Of a stretch of 64,000 nt of DNA, positions 37,727-51,631 are shown one piece after another. The stretch comes from Mixophyes australis (lineage: Eukaryota; Chordata; Amphibia; Anura; Limnodynastidae). The notes under the pieces are model-generated. The model saw nothing but the letters and a program-made list of their open reading frames with translations. It was not told the origin of the DNA and searched no databases. Location: contig JAVHZZ010000002.1 of assembly GCA_036250195.1 (NCBI GenBank), positions 362,617,624-362,681,623 on the forward strand, written 5' to 3'. The translations under genes were made by a program, and so were the position numbers. Numbering within the stretch: position 1 is the first letter of the stretch; each line of letters opens with the position of its first letter.

Positions 37727-37896
37727 CAGGGGCAGGCTGGGCTGGGGGACAGTGGATCATTTGCCCCCCCGGGCCGGTCACATAGTTGGCTCACTTAGGC
37801 TGGGTCACTTGGCCACCTGCATTTTTTTTTTTTCATTTAAAATAGGCTGCTGAGTCGAGTCTTGTCCCCAGTCTAAAGTTTGCCAGCCCTCCCCTG
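37727..37896. mobile_element. 170-bp hAT-like MITE
   Basis: It starts caggggcaggctgggctg and ends gccagccctcccctg, an inverted terminus with mismatches. The flanks gtgagcag and gtaactaa do not match, so the element may be old or the border off by a few bases. Confidence 0.55.
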
Positions 37897-38344
37897 GTAA
37901 CTAATACAGAAAGTATTATAAAATGCATTTTACATACATATACACGTCTTCCATGCATTTAACAGGACATTTTACTCTGCATGAAACTAATGTAACATGC
38001 ATAGTCCTTCCACATTTAGAACATTAATTTAGCTCAGTAACTTCAAATTTTAGTGCCTGTGGTGTGAGAAACAAAAATGCCACCCCGTAAGCCCTCAAAA
38101 TTTAATTTTTGGGATTTATATTTAGTTTGTATTTAATAAATGTGGTTTGAAGGTAATACACTATGGAATATTCCTTCTTCTTTTTTCCACATGTCTGTAT
38201 CCTGTGAACACAAGCACTTTTATTGGGAAATTTTATTGAACCTTAAGAAATAAGACATCAACTGTTAGTGGAATCCGCACACCGGATGAAAGACAAACCA
38301 CACTTTCATTGGAAGTTTTTGTGTGAGACTCTTTTTCTAAAGAC

Positions 38345-38524
38345 TTGGGGGTATATTTACTAAACTGCGGGTTTGAAAATTGGAGATGTTGCCTATAGCA
38401 ACCAATCAGATTCTAGCTGTCATTTATTGAGTACATTCTACAAAATGACAGCTAGAATCTGATTGGTTGCAATAGGCAACATCTCCACTTTTTCAAACCC
38501 GCAGTTTAGTAAATATACCCCTTG
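38345..38524. mobile_element. 174-bp palindromic MITE, TSD ttg
   Basis: Element 38348-38521 is a near-perfect palindrome: ggggtatatttactaaactg, then attggagatgttgcctatag and caaccaatcagattctagct in the left arm, with the inverse on the right and a loop around 38430. The ttg at 38345-38347 and 38522-38524 is the likely 3-bp duplication. Two further full copies (52143, 63692) have the same length. Confidence 0.9.
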
Positions 38525-39225
38525 GACTTTTATATATGCTTATAAAGTAATAATATTATTATAATTCACTGAATATTGCCAGAATATTGTGTAGCGCCTT
38601 ATAGGTGTTTGTAATTTTTTTGTTGATATATATCTATTAGTGGATTTTTGGGTGTTAATCCAGGCATACATCTGAGGCAGCCATACTAGAAGTGCTCGAG
38701 TTATTTACATCTTGTAAAAAGTGTCAACATTTTGATAGTTGACTATTCATATTCAACCCCACCAGTCCGACTCCAGGGCTTTTCCGGACTCCTGATTGGG
38801 AACAAGCATGAGCTGCACCAACAGTGGTAGTTGCCTCCGGAAATCCGAGGAGGATAGCTGGAATCGCTAGTATGGAGGTTTCCGTCTGGCTAGTGAATCA
38901 ATGGCAAAGTTCTGCGCAAGGTGAGGGGTAGTAAATGATATGGAAGACTGCTGAAAGTACAATGGGAGGGGTGAGGCCTTGTGATCACCATGGTTACAAA
39001 AGCGAGGATGGTTGAGGGTGACTGTTGGGGATATGGGTGGCAGAGTATGGGGTTAGGGGAGGAGTAATCACATCTGTGAAGATAATCACTGTATACATAT
39101 GTATTACCACATAGATGGGAACTTTCTCAACTCAGTATGAAACAATCCAAAGCAACCTGCGCTATCCCCTGACAAGTGCACCATCACACCTGTACCCATC
39201 CACAATTTCTGAAAACATAGTCTTG
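38525..39225. other. unassigned DNA
   Basis: Nothing recognisable. A G+C-richer patch near 38755-38850 has tccggactcc and ccggaaatccgagg but no clear borders. Confidence 0.4.
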
Positions 39226-39229
39226 CGCC

Positions 39230-39612
39230 CTTCCCCAACTTGTGCACCCACACATCTGTGCCTTCCTACTTGTGCACCAGCACATCTGTGCCCTCCTCCT
39301 ACTTGTGCACCAGCACATCTGTGCCCTCCTCCTACTTGTGCACCCACACATCTGTGCCCTCCTCCTACTTGTGCACCTGCACATCTGTGCCCTCCTCCTA
39401 CTTGTGCACCTGCACATCTGTGCCCTCCTCCTACTTGTGCACCCACACATCTGTGCCCTCCTACTTGTGCACCCACACATCTGTGCCCTCCTCCTACTTG
39501 TGAACCTGCACATCTGTGCCCTCCTCCTACTTGTGCACCCACACATCTGTGCCATCCTACTTGTGCACCAGCACATCTGTGCCCTCCTCCTACTTGCGCA
39601 CCCACACACCTG
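39230..39612. repeat. 27-33 bp minisatellite, about 12 copies
   Basis: The unit is tgtgcaccyacacatctgtg then ccctcctcctact. Some units lack one cct. All six overlapping open frames here are products of the multiple-of-three period. Confidence 0.92.
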
Positions 39613-39619
39613 ATTCCTT

Positions 39620-42600
39620 AAATATTGCAACATTATTGGTGCACCTACCAATATATCACTTATAAAGCTTTTACATATTATGAATTATATTTTAATGAGA
39701 TATACTTTAATGAAAAAAAAAAAAACAGCTATGAGTAATTAAAACCTCACATCACATGTTTAATTTAACTTTGCTATGAGGTTTCAGCACAAAGTGCTTG
39801 CTATGTTAACAGTCAAGTAATCTGTGCTAAATATGTTATTTCATTTTCCAAGTGATAATTTAATTTACAAATCAGTGGAAAAAACAAGAGATGACAATTG
39901 TTTATTGAGTGAAATTGGTTATGAAACATATGCCTTTACAAGCCTGAAAATATAATTCATTCAGGAAGGAGGGTGGGGGTGCAAGTCTCCTTGTAATTAA
40001 TTACTATATACGAGTAAAGTAAGTAATATCAGAGACCCAAATTGTTATCTAACCATTGATTTACAAAATTAACACTAAGTAGAGGACATGTATGTAATTT
40101 TTAAATATTTTTAAAATGTCAAGTCTTATTGTATAGACTGAGAATGTTTTGTTGTTCTAGCTTTTGTTTTGTTTTGTAGAAGATAGAGATAAAAAAAAAC
40201 AAAAATAAAAAACTTGAAGTTAAAGCGACCTTACGTTAGAGTACATATATAACCTTTCAGCTATTATATGATATATAGCTATTTACTTTGTATAGATTAG
40301 CTCAGCAGTGATAGTGTGTAGAGCTTTGGTTTCTCCGCAATGAAAATACATCTTAAAAATAGTTTTAGTCAAAACAACACTTTGCCGTATTTTGAGCATA
40401 AGTACAAAAAAAGCCTTTTGTTAGGGTCCTTATCTCCCATTCTTTGGAACACATGAAATCTTATTTCCTCCCCTCCCTAAACAGTTACAGTAAATCTGCT
40501 AATACTCAGTTCTCCAAAATCCAGCTATAATCTTCTAGATGTGTGTCCATAGTTCTGGTGCTTCTCATTGTTTAAGGACTGCAGGAAGAAATATAGAATT
40601 TTTATGATCTGGAGCTTAGCATGTCCCTGGTTACTTTGGAATATTGTTTAATGATATATTTGAACCTCCTTGCCCACTCCCATTCTCCGCCATTCTTTAC
40701 AGATGCACCTCTTTTCATCACATATTCTCCACTGTTCCCAGTTGGACCTCCTTACTTCACATATTTTTTCCACTCTTCCTAGATGCACCTCCCCACCCCT
40801 ATAGGGATGTTTAGGGAGGGGGCTGTAATAAGAACTTTAGGAGGGAGCTGCAAGAGAGAGATATGAGGGTAATATTAACACAGTTTTTCTCTCTATGCCC
40901 TTAATTTTAGATTATAGGGGTCCCCCTGACTTAAGTGCTCCAGGCACCCCAAAGTCTTAATCCAGCTCTGCCCATAGCAACTAGTCAGATTATAGCTTTA
41001 TTTTTTCTAATGCAGCTTAGAAAAAGAAACAAAACTGTGTTGTTGCTATGGGTTACAGTATATTTGTGCACACTGCACCATTTTATTAAATATGTTTTGT
41101 ACTATTGTTCATACATTTATATTTACAATGGATACACAAAATATATTAATTTATGTTTACTTTATTTTCCTCTTAGTAATTTAAAATGCCCACGAATAGC
41201 ATGCCATGCTTGTGTTACCTGTGCCTTAATATAGAATAGTAATGAGGTAATGAAATATTTAACATGATTTACGATAGAACTCAATCTTACTATAGTAATG
41301 TAAAGTATAATAGACCTGTCTGAGCATTTTGAGACACAGGTGATATAAAACCAATGTATTGTGCAATTACATTTTATTGCCTTGTCATAAATTGCTGACA
41401 GATTCTGTAGGATGACACAAATTTGTCAAACTGAAGATTGAAATGTTTCACGTCCTGCATGCTTTACATCAACATATTTTTTGAGCCAACCTTCTAGAGT
41501 GAATGTAAAGGTTATATACATTTTACATCAGCAATAGTCATTCCTAATGACAGTGGCCTCACTCGGATCAATTAGATTATCAGCCTGTACTATCAATCAG
41601 CTCTGTAGTATAATGTGCAATTGAATAATACAATGTTGTAGCTGGAGTTTCTAATGGTGACACTTTATACATGCAAATCACAGCAGATTGATGAATATGT
41701 CGCCCTGAGGTGCTAACATGGGATTATTTTTAGATAAATTACATTTTAGCTTTTTTCTAAGAATGATGCATATAATACTTATTTTTCCACCAGATGTTGC
41801 TACCCTTTGGTTATGCCAAGACATTCTAGCTAAGTGCCTCTGTATCAGAAAACCCCCCGAGGAAATACTTAAGAAGAGTGAATTCTAATGGCTCACTTCC
41901 TCATTGCTGAAAATAATCGACAGTGTCATCTATCAGTTTGAGAACATTTAAATAATACATAGGTCATATTCTTGCACTTTCCCTTTACATACAGTAGATT
42001 TGACTGCCTAGTTAGGTTAGATATTTATTTGAATATTCTACATGCAATTTGCTTTGAGTCTAAGTCAGGACCAGGACATTAAATGTTAAAAAAAAATGTT
42101 TATTGAATATACAATGCTCGGTTTATTATAAGGGTCTTAAAAGCAAAATCTGTGACATTCCATTATCTTTAAGTGATAAAAATATGCCAGTGAGTCGTAA
42201 TGTAGTATTATTAATATATCATTTTCATAACACCAATATAAAAGTAGATTATGCTGCTAAATACTTGCTACTGCTGTCAAGCTCATTAGCCCAAGGATTT
42301 TCAGACCATGTCTTGGTCACTAAATCTATGTACTATTTAATACTAAAGACTAAATTGTCAATTATATGCAAAGTTAAAATGAACACTAGATTAACCACTA
42401 ACTTTATTTCTTAAAAATATAGAATAAAATAGCAGCCGAACATAAGGACTGGTCTTAGCTTACTTGAGAAATTAATGTAGAAATTAAATGAGGGGTGCCC
42501 AGCATTATATATATACAGTAGTGTGTATAATGTAATATGTATATTTATTTTATTTATTGAGTTATTTGCTTTTAGTTAACCAGGTAGGTGCACTAGGCAT

Positions 42601-44790
42601 AGTAATAGGCCACTGAGAGTGAGGACTGCCATCCTTGAAATCTCAGACCATGTTGACCTACAAGGAAATTGGATTGGCCAAGCTACATTGAAACTTGGAA
42701 CTCTAAATAGCTAAAGAGTACAATATGTTCACATCCACTTACTGCCAGAGTCTATGTGCAGTAATAAACATTGGTCTTCCATTTCAGAGCAGTTGTGACA
42801 TTCCTGTACCACCATCGCTCTGAAATGAATGGAGACTCAATAATAATGTTTACAGACATGCGTACTGCCAGAGCCCAGGTATGGTAGAGAACAGCGGTCG
42901 CATATTCCTGATCCACCGTAGCGCTGAAGTGAATTGTCTTAAGCCGGGTGATGGTTAATTCACTGTTGAAAATCCTCCAGTGAGACCTGTGTGACGACTT
43001 CACCTCTACAGTTCTACTGCATTGAGACTATCGGTGAAAGCCGAGAGCTGCCACTATCAGCGACAGCCAGAACTCTGACACCTGGCATCAAGGACGATTA
43101 ACAAAACATGTTGCAAGTTACAAAAGCTACTGCACTGCAACTATGACCGGCCTCATTTTCTGGTTCAGTCACTAAGGAAGACCCTTGCCTTTATGTAAAC
43201 TCTAATGTTAGTCATCATACTAAATTTCTTTTAAGTAACTGACATTACAGAACTCCAGGGTTCTATACAAGCATAATGTAGACTTTATTTTAAAGAAATT
43301 GTATACTTTTTTGTTTATTTTCATGTACTGCTTAGATTTGTGAATTATGTATTACTCCTAAAGAAGTCGGTAGATGTACCCACAACATATTGTTGTTGGG
43401 TTTTTTCTATTTTAAGATATAATATCCTATCATTGGTTTAATTCTTTCGCTTGCTGTTTCATAACAGTGTCTACAATTAGTCAACACAGACTTTTTGAGC
43501 AATTTGTTAAAAGTATTTTTACTCTGTTAACTGGGTAATTACACCCCTTCTGGATCCTGCTATCTCACCAAGGACCCTGCTAATAGCAGACAGCGCTTAC
43601 AATAATAGTCCAAACGCAATACTTCTGTACCATTATACTATTGTGAGTATAGTTTTCCGTTTTCACCCTCTGACTCATCTGTGAAAAGGGAACTTTTGCC
43701 TCATTTTATCACTAAGATGTCACTTCACATTCAGCTTACACAATCCCAGTTGCCCTGCAAACATTTGCATTTAACGTGATGCTTTTTATTATTCAAACAT
43801 TTTGCAAGTATACGACACCGCATTTATTATTCATTTATGATAAGACACCAGCTGCACTTCTCTTTTCCTCTGCAGTCCAGACATTTTGGAAGAAGCTTCC
43901 TACACCATCCCATTGCAAATTGGACACATCCATAAAGTTTCTTCTACCAGTGAGCTAATTTTTTCTAGTATAGTTATAGTAAGTGTGTTGTTTGTTATTT
44001 TCTAAAAAAAACATTTTGAGATTTGTAAACCAAGATCTGGGATTGTGTAAAATCAATTATTGCACCACCACCCTAAGAACACTTATACTAAAAAAATAAG
44101 TGATTACTATCATTATCAGCACTTCTCTATACATAATATTGTTAGCATTAGGATATTTTCTGTGATTATTGTACACTACTATATTTTGGTTTAATGTTTG
44201 AGGTAACTGCAACTAAATGAGTAAAGGAAGGATGCATGTACCTTGAAAGCAAGTCCTTTTATATAGGTGTGGTTTTAATTGAGCAAATAACATCTAATAA
44301 AACATACTAAAATGGATCTTTGCATCCATTAGCTAGGGATAACTACACTATAAACTACATAACTATACATCATCATGGTCACATTTACATATTTTGGACA
44401 TCCTAGAAAACCACCTTGAGCTGTAGTTGACTAGATCGCTTGAGTGCATGGAAGCCAAATATATGTACTTCTAATTACGGTAGTTATAGGGATGTGTTTA
44501 ATATTTTTTTAAGGACATTTATTACGTTTTTAAAGAGGAATTTGGGATAGGGTACTGAATATAAAAATGGGGGAGAATGGACAGCTGGGAATACATTATT
44601 GCCGAACATATTTTGTTCTTACATGTCCAACAGATAATCTTAAACATATCAAAACATAGATCTTAAGCTGATAATAAGTAACAATACAAGCTCAAAAGCT
44701 AGCAAGTCTAAGGACCTGGGTTATTTTGAGTAGATGCTTTTTAATTAGTCTAAAGGGAAAGGGAAGAGAGTTAGCTAGCAATGCATAGAG
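39620..44790. other. 5.2-kb repeat-poor, gene-free stretch
   Basis: The longest part of the window with no recognisable transposon terminus, tandem repeat or coding exon. It is AT-rich with scattered short frames and no codon or splice signals I would defend. The part at about 41280-41760 looks least repeat-like and contains an atgcaaat octamer (41671-41678). Confidence 0.5.
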
Positions 44791-44797
44791 TTGAAGG

Positions 44798-44875
44798 CAG
44801 TGGTGGGATTCAGCCGGTTCGCACCAGTTCGCCAGAATCGATACCTAATTTTTTCTCCACTTGTGAGTGTGTCAA
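44798..44875 (+). mobile_element. lone end of the cagtggtgggattc hAT family
   Basis: cagtggtgggattcagccgg followed by ttcgcaccagttcgccagaa and tcgatacctaatttt matches the inverse of the right end of the element at 34800-36483. The opposite end is not found nearby. Confidence 0.7.
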
Positions 44876-45855
44876 AGGTCTGACCGGCGCACTCAGACTG
44901 GAACAAGTCATGACTAAAAGGAGGGAGGGGGGCAGAATTAAGTTGAGGTACTTAGGCTGAATAGCAGTGCAGAGCTATGGTAGAAGCACTGGGGCCATGT
45001 GGTCCATGGTGTGATGGCTGTGTTTAGACTGAGACATAATTCTAGACAATCCCCAGTCCAATACACTGTCTAAGTACTACTCAGTCGCCTTAATAGTGAT
45101 GCAGTTGATTGAATGGGATAAGCTCCCAGATGGTTTTAGATTATTAGCACAACTTCCGAAGCTCTTCTAAAACACGACTCATGTGTCTGCCTTCTTCTTG
45201 TTTCTTTACTAATATTTTTCATATTTTTATGTAAGTCTTCTATATCTTTATTTGTAATAGATCCAATGAGGACTGGATCTATTAGCAACTACAATTAAAT
45301 TTCAATTTAAGATTTTCTGCTGGCTCTTGATGGTCCCACATCCTCTTAAAAAACAGAATGCTAGTGCTTCCTTTATTTTACTGCTTCCTATATCTAACAC
45401 AATGTATTACTGTTCCAGGTCTTGTTCCAGGTATTGGGATAATATTCATACCCATTTAGTAGGACTAAAAGTGCAAAGCTTGCACTGAGAACCTGAAACT
45501 TAATTACAAATATTGTTGCAATTAAAATAACAATTTATTGTCACTGTGTGATTACGTGGCTGCAGGTAACTAATGACATTGGTGATCTGTGCAGTATACT
45601 GAAGATATATCGCTTGCAATATTTTATTCACCACTGTGGCTTCATACAGGGAATGTAATTAACATCCAGCTTCCTTTAGTTAGCTGTTACAGAGCTGACA
45701 TGCCTAATAAACTATTTTTATTGTAATAATAAATGATTAATGATGATAAGTTTAAATAGGTATTACAGGTAAATAGCTGGAATGCATGCCTGATGTACTA
45801 TATATTATGGTACTATTGCACATACTTGTAACAGTAGGATGAAAGGTAATCATTG
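44876..45855. other. unassigned AT-rich DNA
   Basis: Nothing recognisable was seen. Confidence 0.4.
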
Positions 45856-46749
45856 TCAGGATTATGACCCAAATCCCGGGTTAATCAGCCAGATATGAAT
45901 GTATAAAATGTGATATCAAGAATGAATATGCCTGTCGCAAAATGCTAGGATTTGTTGGGCCCTCATGGTCTGCCTGGCTTGGCAGTACCCAACCCAGAGG
46001 TGCGGAGTCTAACAAGACAGATAGATTTCGCCAGGGACCCCGCAAAGAGATATGGAGTTCATGGCTTCCACCCCGCATATTGCAGCCCTCCGAGTGGTTG
46101 CTAGGCAAGACTGGTAGAGAACCCATAGGCCAGAGAGAGAGAGTTTATTATACAAGAAGTGGAGGAGTTCTGCCGGCACAGGTAAGTAGAGGAGACAAGC
46201 AGACAGCTAAAAAGGTACTGGGTACAAGGAGCGACAGTCGGCGGCTACGGAAGTGACCTTTGTGGATAGCTAGATAGTTAGGAAGCTGCTGGATATTATA
46301 GAGCGATAAACTGCTGCAGGAGTAATAACCACTGTGAGTACCTGCAGAGTTGCTAGATACAATGGAGGGATAGTCTGCAGCAGGAGTAGTAACCACTATG
46401 AATGACTGCAGAGCTGCTGGATGCAATGGAGCAATAGTCTGCAGCAGGAGTAGTAACCACTGTGTGTACCTGCAGAGCTGCTGAACACCAGAGAATGACA
46501 GTCTGCAGACTGTAAAGCACAGGCAGCCTTCTGTGAGAACTTGAGCAGGGAAACTGACTCAAAGAACAGGCACCATAAAGTTGAAACAGGTCCCTTAAAT
46601 ATCCTGCAGTAATGAATGGGCTTTCAATAGCTGGGAGGAGGAGGTGATACAAGATCAGGTCTGCACATGCGTAGATCCAAAATTCGGAATGGCGGCGCCC
46701 GAGGAGAGACAGGCCCTGACCGGTTGGTCTGTGGGTCTGGCGTGTTACA
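45856..46749. mobile_element. LTR-like repeat with internal 64-bp tandem
   Basis: It begins tgtcaggattatgacccaaa and ends ctggcgtgttaca, i.e. tg...ca ends. The G+C content is above its surroundings, and no domain is recognisable in the frames on either strand. Flanking bases do not give a clean duplication, so the LTR call is tentative. Confidence 0.4.
46268..46500. repeat. approximately 64-bp tandem repeat, 3.5 copies
   Basis: Units share gcagaggctgctggatac-like starts, then atagtctgcagcaggagtag and taaccactgtg; copies differ by about 10-15 percent by eye. Confidence 0.85.
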
Positions 46750-48595
46750 ATGCCTATATTATCCTGTGACACTCTGTGCCAGTACCCAGCATGCTATTCA
46801 CATGAACAGGAACTATGAATACTTTTTTCATCACTAAGGGGAAAAAGTGAAGCTTCAAAGAACCTCAGGTGTGTCCTGTCACTGGAGTCACTTTTGACAC
46901 ATAACAAAACATTAGGGCTCAAGCTCAAAGAGGGACCTGCCATCCACACAGAAAGGGGACATGTGGTCTGAGAACACATGGAATTTTCCTTTAAACTCCT
47001 ATAGAAAATATTTAATTCCTCTTAAGTTTACCTCCTATAATTCATATTACTACTGATCAAACAATTCATAAATGGGATTATGAATTGCAACTCATATATC
47101 AAATTAAGCTGTCAGTCATGCAGGGATTGGGAGGAAAGTGGTATTGATATTGGTATCTTTGCATTGGTAAATTTATACTGGATTGATTTATGATAAAAGT
47201 TGGCTTGTGTTACACTCACCAGAAAAGAATCTGCTACATATAAACATTTGGGAATAAAAAGCAAGTTGTAAAGGTGAAATTATAAAATTATGTTATCAGT
47301 CTAACTGCCCAGTCACAGACCTCAACCACAGCAGGAAAGATTAAAGTGACAAAAAGTGTTTGAAAGATCAGGTCACCTTACCACTATATTCATTCTTTGG
47401 GAACACAATCACATTGTAAGCTGTCCATCTTTCCTGCCAGTCCCAGGCGTTGGATATATATTTTATAATTGCTCTTGCTGTACGTTACATGTCATCCTTA
47501 TTAATTGTTTTTATATTCTGTAACCATTGTACCCTTTTTCGTAAATTAAATTTTAATTTAATGAGTATATGTCTGTATTATGTCTGTATTGCTCTAAATG
47601 AATCCATATCCTCTCTAGAAGGGATAGATTGCTTGGCTGTGTTAACTCCATAAATGCAAGTGTGGAAGTGTTAACTCTTTTAGCTATCAGAACACAGAAT
47701 GTGCACAATTGAATAATTATGTTACAGGCTTATATATAATAGTTGGTGGCAGCTATAGGTGTGTATGAAAGTGAGTGTATGTGTTTGGGAGGGATCTAGT
47801 TAGATCTATAGCATATGAGATAGGTGATTGCCGGATTGAGTACTGTGTGGCTCCTTACAGTAGCTTCCAAGTCATGAGTGCATTGAGTGCAGTTAGCGAG
47901 GAGTAGTTTCCTGACAAATTAGAGAATAGTTTGATAGCTCAGGAATCAGGAAAATCTGATTATTTGCAAGCATCCTTTACAGTTGTGTAATATTTAGCAG
48001 TTATCTAAATAATGGACAATAATATTGGGTATAATGGTCAAGGGATGATAGAACATACCCGATAATTATAGACTGATTTACCATGTAGCATAAACTTCCT
48101 CCATGCTCTCTGCACTGTGGCAGCCTCGTACGCCCTGCAATCATTATATAGGACAAAAAAGTTGTGAGCAGTAACTGGTAGTGGTAAGGACAAGCACTGA
48201 CAATAACTGTCTTATCGTTTGTATACATATTGGGCATCTATATTGCCATGCAGCTGGTACCATGTATAAAATGGAATTAACAGACCACAGGCTTATTTTC
48301 TCTGTTTTCCTCTTGTTTCAAAATAGTGCCTAATGTCTTGACTGCTGTCTATCAGGTCCATATAAGGCCTCTTTGGGTGTGGCTTAAAGCCTGCCCTTGT
48401 TAGATAAAAATATTTGAGCACTACACTCTCTAAAGAAATGCCACTACAAGTGTATTAGAGATAATGCCTATGGCTGTGTTTGATAATGGTATTACACAAT
48501 GAGAATAAAGGACCAATCTTAACCCCGCTGGTGATCATTGTGTCCTCCTTCCTGGTATCTGCCTCATCTCAGTTGGGTGATTTCAGATTTTAGGC
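46750..48595. other. unassigned DNA
   Basis: I see no coding exon, RNA gene or bounded repeat. Confidence 0.4.
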
Positions 48596-48597
48596 AC

Positions 48598-48885
48598 TAT
48601 TGTTTATTTATATGGTGCCACACAATTCTGCAGTGCCATACAGTGGGGAAATAGACATATTACAAAAACATAGAGGACCAACAGGCCTGAAAAATAAATG
48701 TGTGAACAGCAAGAAATGAAGCATACAACTCTAGGAAAGACATTATAGATAAGCTATATAACAACCAATTGTTGTACAGGAGTCGTGATACAAGGATTCA
48801 CAGGGGGAGGAGATAGGGGCATGCAAGAAAACAGGAGGAGAGGGAGCCTTGCTTGTGGGAGCTAATAATCTAAAAGGAAAAGGGT
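48598..48885 (-). mobile_element. L2-type 3' end, inverted
   Basis: The plus strand reads atttatatggtgccacacaa, then ttctgcagtgccatacagtg, and ends gggagctaataatctaaaag. This is the inverse of the 'ttagattgtaagctc ... gcgctgc ... gcgccatataaat' tail of L2-like LINEs and SINEs. Confidence 0.7.
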
Positions 48886-49758
48886 GATTGTCATGAACGC
48901 CCAGCCTGTCCCAGATACAGCAATCTGAAACAGCTGGCCATGGCTGGAGTTACCTTAGTCACTTAGCAATGAATACACCTTTTCTGCCACCACAAAGGAT
49001 TTATTATGGTGTCCTTACGTTCACCAGAATTACTTAGTAATGTTTCACATTAAATCACATACACATGTAGCATGAGCCTCCCTGGGCTTTGTAAGTTCAC
49101 AAAGAATCACGGAAAATACACTAGATTAAATTTATTCAATCTGAAAAATGTTTCCAAGGCTTATTTACAAAAATTAATAACAATACATACCATATGTTGC
49201 ACAAATGAGTTTCAGAACATAAAAAGGGAAATAAAATGAGAGTCACTACTTACTAGTTAAGACCTGAGGTGTGAAGGAACACAGTTGAGAAGGATGGGAC
49301 ATTTCAGTCTTAATAGACCCCCTCATAAAATGCACACTCTGATGTCTAAAGCAGAAGATTTTAAACCCTCTTTTCCACATAGTCCCCACCCCCCCATCTT
49401 TGGAGTTTAGCTGTCAATAAAGACAGATTGATCTCACAAATGTCACAGGGTTTTCGAAGTGCTAGGGATGTCCTGAGATCAGAATGTTCACGGGGCCTTG
49501 AGTTCTCACCTCTGCTCAGGCTAGATGGTTTGGGCTTTAACAACTTTGGGCTTCAAACTCCTCCAAGACCCTATCTCTCCCTGGTGTGGCTATTTCAAAA
49601 GATTAATGACACCTGCATAAGTTCAAACTCATGTCATCTAGCAAAGCACACATTGAGATTACATTACAAGGTTACATAAAATATTCACATGGTCATACAT
49701 GAATTCAACAGAAAATAAAAATCAATCATTAGATTTACTACAAAATCATCACAGTGAT
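48884..49758 (-). mobile_element. 865-bp solo LTR, TSD gtgat
   Basis: gtgat at 48884-48888 and 49754-49758 bounds a unit (48889-49753) with tg...ca ends (tgtcatgaacgc ... aatcatcaca). On the minus strand an aataaatcc signal lies about 130 bases before the end, which favours minus orientation. A 5-bp duplication and tg/ca ends are what a solo LTR leaves after recombination. A shorter relative sits at 29181-29760. No coding sequence adjoins it. Confidence 0.8.
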
Positions 49759-50597
49759 ATTCAACTACAAGGCCAGTATTTTGCTCATCTTTGCGCAAAA
49801 TAGTGCATCTTATGGTCTAAAACAGTACACATTGAGGAGGAGCAAAATATTTAAATATCTGAAAGCAAATTAACAACAGCCAGTTCAAAATTCCTATCGG
49901 CTTATGAGGCCACTTGTATTTTATAATAAATTCCAATTTTGTATTCTGACATAAAGCTTGTTAAGTTCTTGCTACTGACATAAACATAAATTGAAATGTA
50001 TTTATTACACTCCATTTCCCCCTGCACTGCAATCCTGTCTTCTCTTTCCTTGTGCTGACAGGAGAGAGGAAGAGAGCAATGCACACTGACAATTGTTGGG
50101 TATGGATGGAAGCTTTTATTTAGATTAATTTCAGAAAATTATGGACACGCAACCTCTGTCAAGGCACTAGATTTAACAGTAACTCTCGGATTTTCCAGTT
50201 TTAAAGCAAGCTATAATTATAAATAAAGAAGATGGGGAACTTAATCACATGTCTGTCATTTCCCCACAGCAGTGCTGGTATTTTGTGTTCTCCTAAAATA
50301 CACAAGCTGAATGGATTCTGAGTTAACCTCTCTACTACCAGACCAGTAACACAATGTATTGAAAAGGAAATTTGGGAACTGCCATAGCACAATTCACTGA
50401 TTATCTAGCAGCAGCAGTTATTTAGATGTAAATAACTATAACCAAAATATTTCAATTTATCCACAGTATCCTTTCAAATTTCTTTTAATAGTTTATTTTA
50501 AGAAATCATTATTTGACTTTACTGTTTTTATCTGCACATAATGGGGCTCTATGAAATATTAAGAAACACTCAATGGTGTGTACTGCAAACTGCAAAA

Positions 50598-51631
50598 TGT
50601 ACCCATACCTCCCACTTGTCCCGTTTTAGGCGGGACAGTCCTGATTTGAGGGCTTTGTCCACCCATCCCGATCAGGACAGCTTTCTCCAGATTAGGCCAA
50701 AATAGTGGTTTCTGGGCCTGATTCCTCTGCAGACACAACCTGGATGCAACTTGCATTTAAAACACGAGCACGGAATTTATGCGCAGTTCCGACCGTATTC
50801 AAATATAAGTGGATCTCAATATAGATTTCCATTTAAATCTGGGTATAAGTATGCTCTGGCTAAATAATACTTACCATACATAGACAGACAGACCAGAGTG
50901 CAGGTTACGCACATGCAATATCAAGGCACAGCAGAATGCATGCAACAAAAAAAATATTTTCTTTAATTGTAAATTCATAAATCAGGATGTTCTAAATGCG
51001 TACTGTACACACAATGTGTTATTAAGGTCTATCTTAGTTGCATACAAATGTTCTGTGCTAGCTAGTGGTACGCATACGTGTACTTGTCCAAACAAAGACT
51101 ATGCAGTGCCAGTTATCACTATGAGTCGGCACTTACACCTGCCCTGTAGCTGGTGTAAATGATACGGCTAAAATACAGGTACTTAAGGGAAACTCAGGAC
51201 TTGAATTGGCAGCATCTGCTCATTACGCCCATACTGTACATTGCCTATGTTCATCCGTCTCTTCCCTCCCCTGTACCGCCCTTCATGACGTAGGCAATTG
51301 GGTTCATTGGCATAGAGTCTGTTTATCTGAGCTGTGCAAAACTAGATACAGAACGCAAATGGACTTACGTTCAAAAATGAATCAGACCCTCTATGTTTAT
51401 ATTCATTCACTGCTGCTCTGCATAACAAAGCAGCAGCAGACGGTTGCCAAATACGTGCAGCAATTTCCTGCTCATTTAAGGGAGGGTGCTTTGGTAAGGA
51501 TGGGCATACTGCTTGAGAAACACTAGGTACACACCCAAGGGCATAATCATGTCCCTGTCATGACGTGACCATGCCCCATCATCCTCTCAGTCCCGACTCG
51601 TGTATCCGCAAATGTTGGGAGGTATGTGTAC
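50598..51631. mobile_element. MITE with ccatacctccc ends, hosting Harbinger copy
   Basis: ccatacctcccacttgtccc (from 50603) and aatgttgggaggtatg (to 51626) face each other. Flanking tgtac (50598-50602, 51627-51631) is a possible duplication. A Harbinger-type MITE (50714-51389) is nested inside. Confidence 0.6.
50711..51392. mobile_element. 676-bp PIF/Harbinger-type MITE, TSD tct
   Basis: Element 50714-51389 starts gggcctgattcctctgc and ends aaaaatgaatcagaccc, with tct on both sides (50711-50713, 51390-51392). Internal text around ctgtacattgcctatgttc matches the transposase-bearing family's flank near 12905, which links this MITE to that autonomous family. Confidence 0.8.

Noticed and set aside
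39115..39651. Six overlapping frames on both strands, up to 168 codons
   Set aside because: The 27-33 bp unit is a multiple of three, so all frames stay open. This is a tandem-repeat artefact.
45881..46772. Coding gene in the 92-139 codon frames
   Set aside because: Frames on both strands cross a 64-bp tandem repeat, show no domain, and the region has LTR-like ends.
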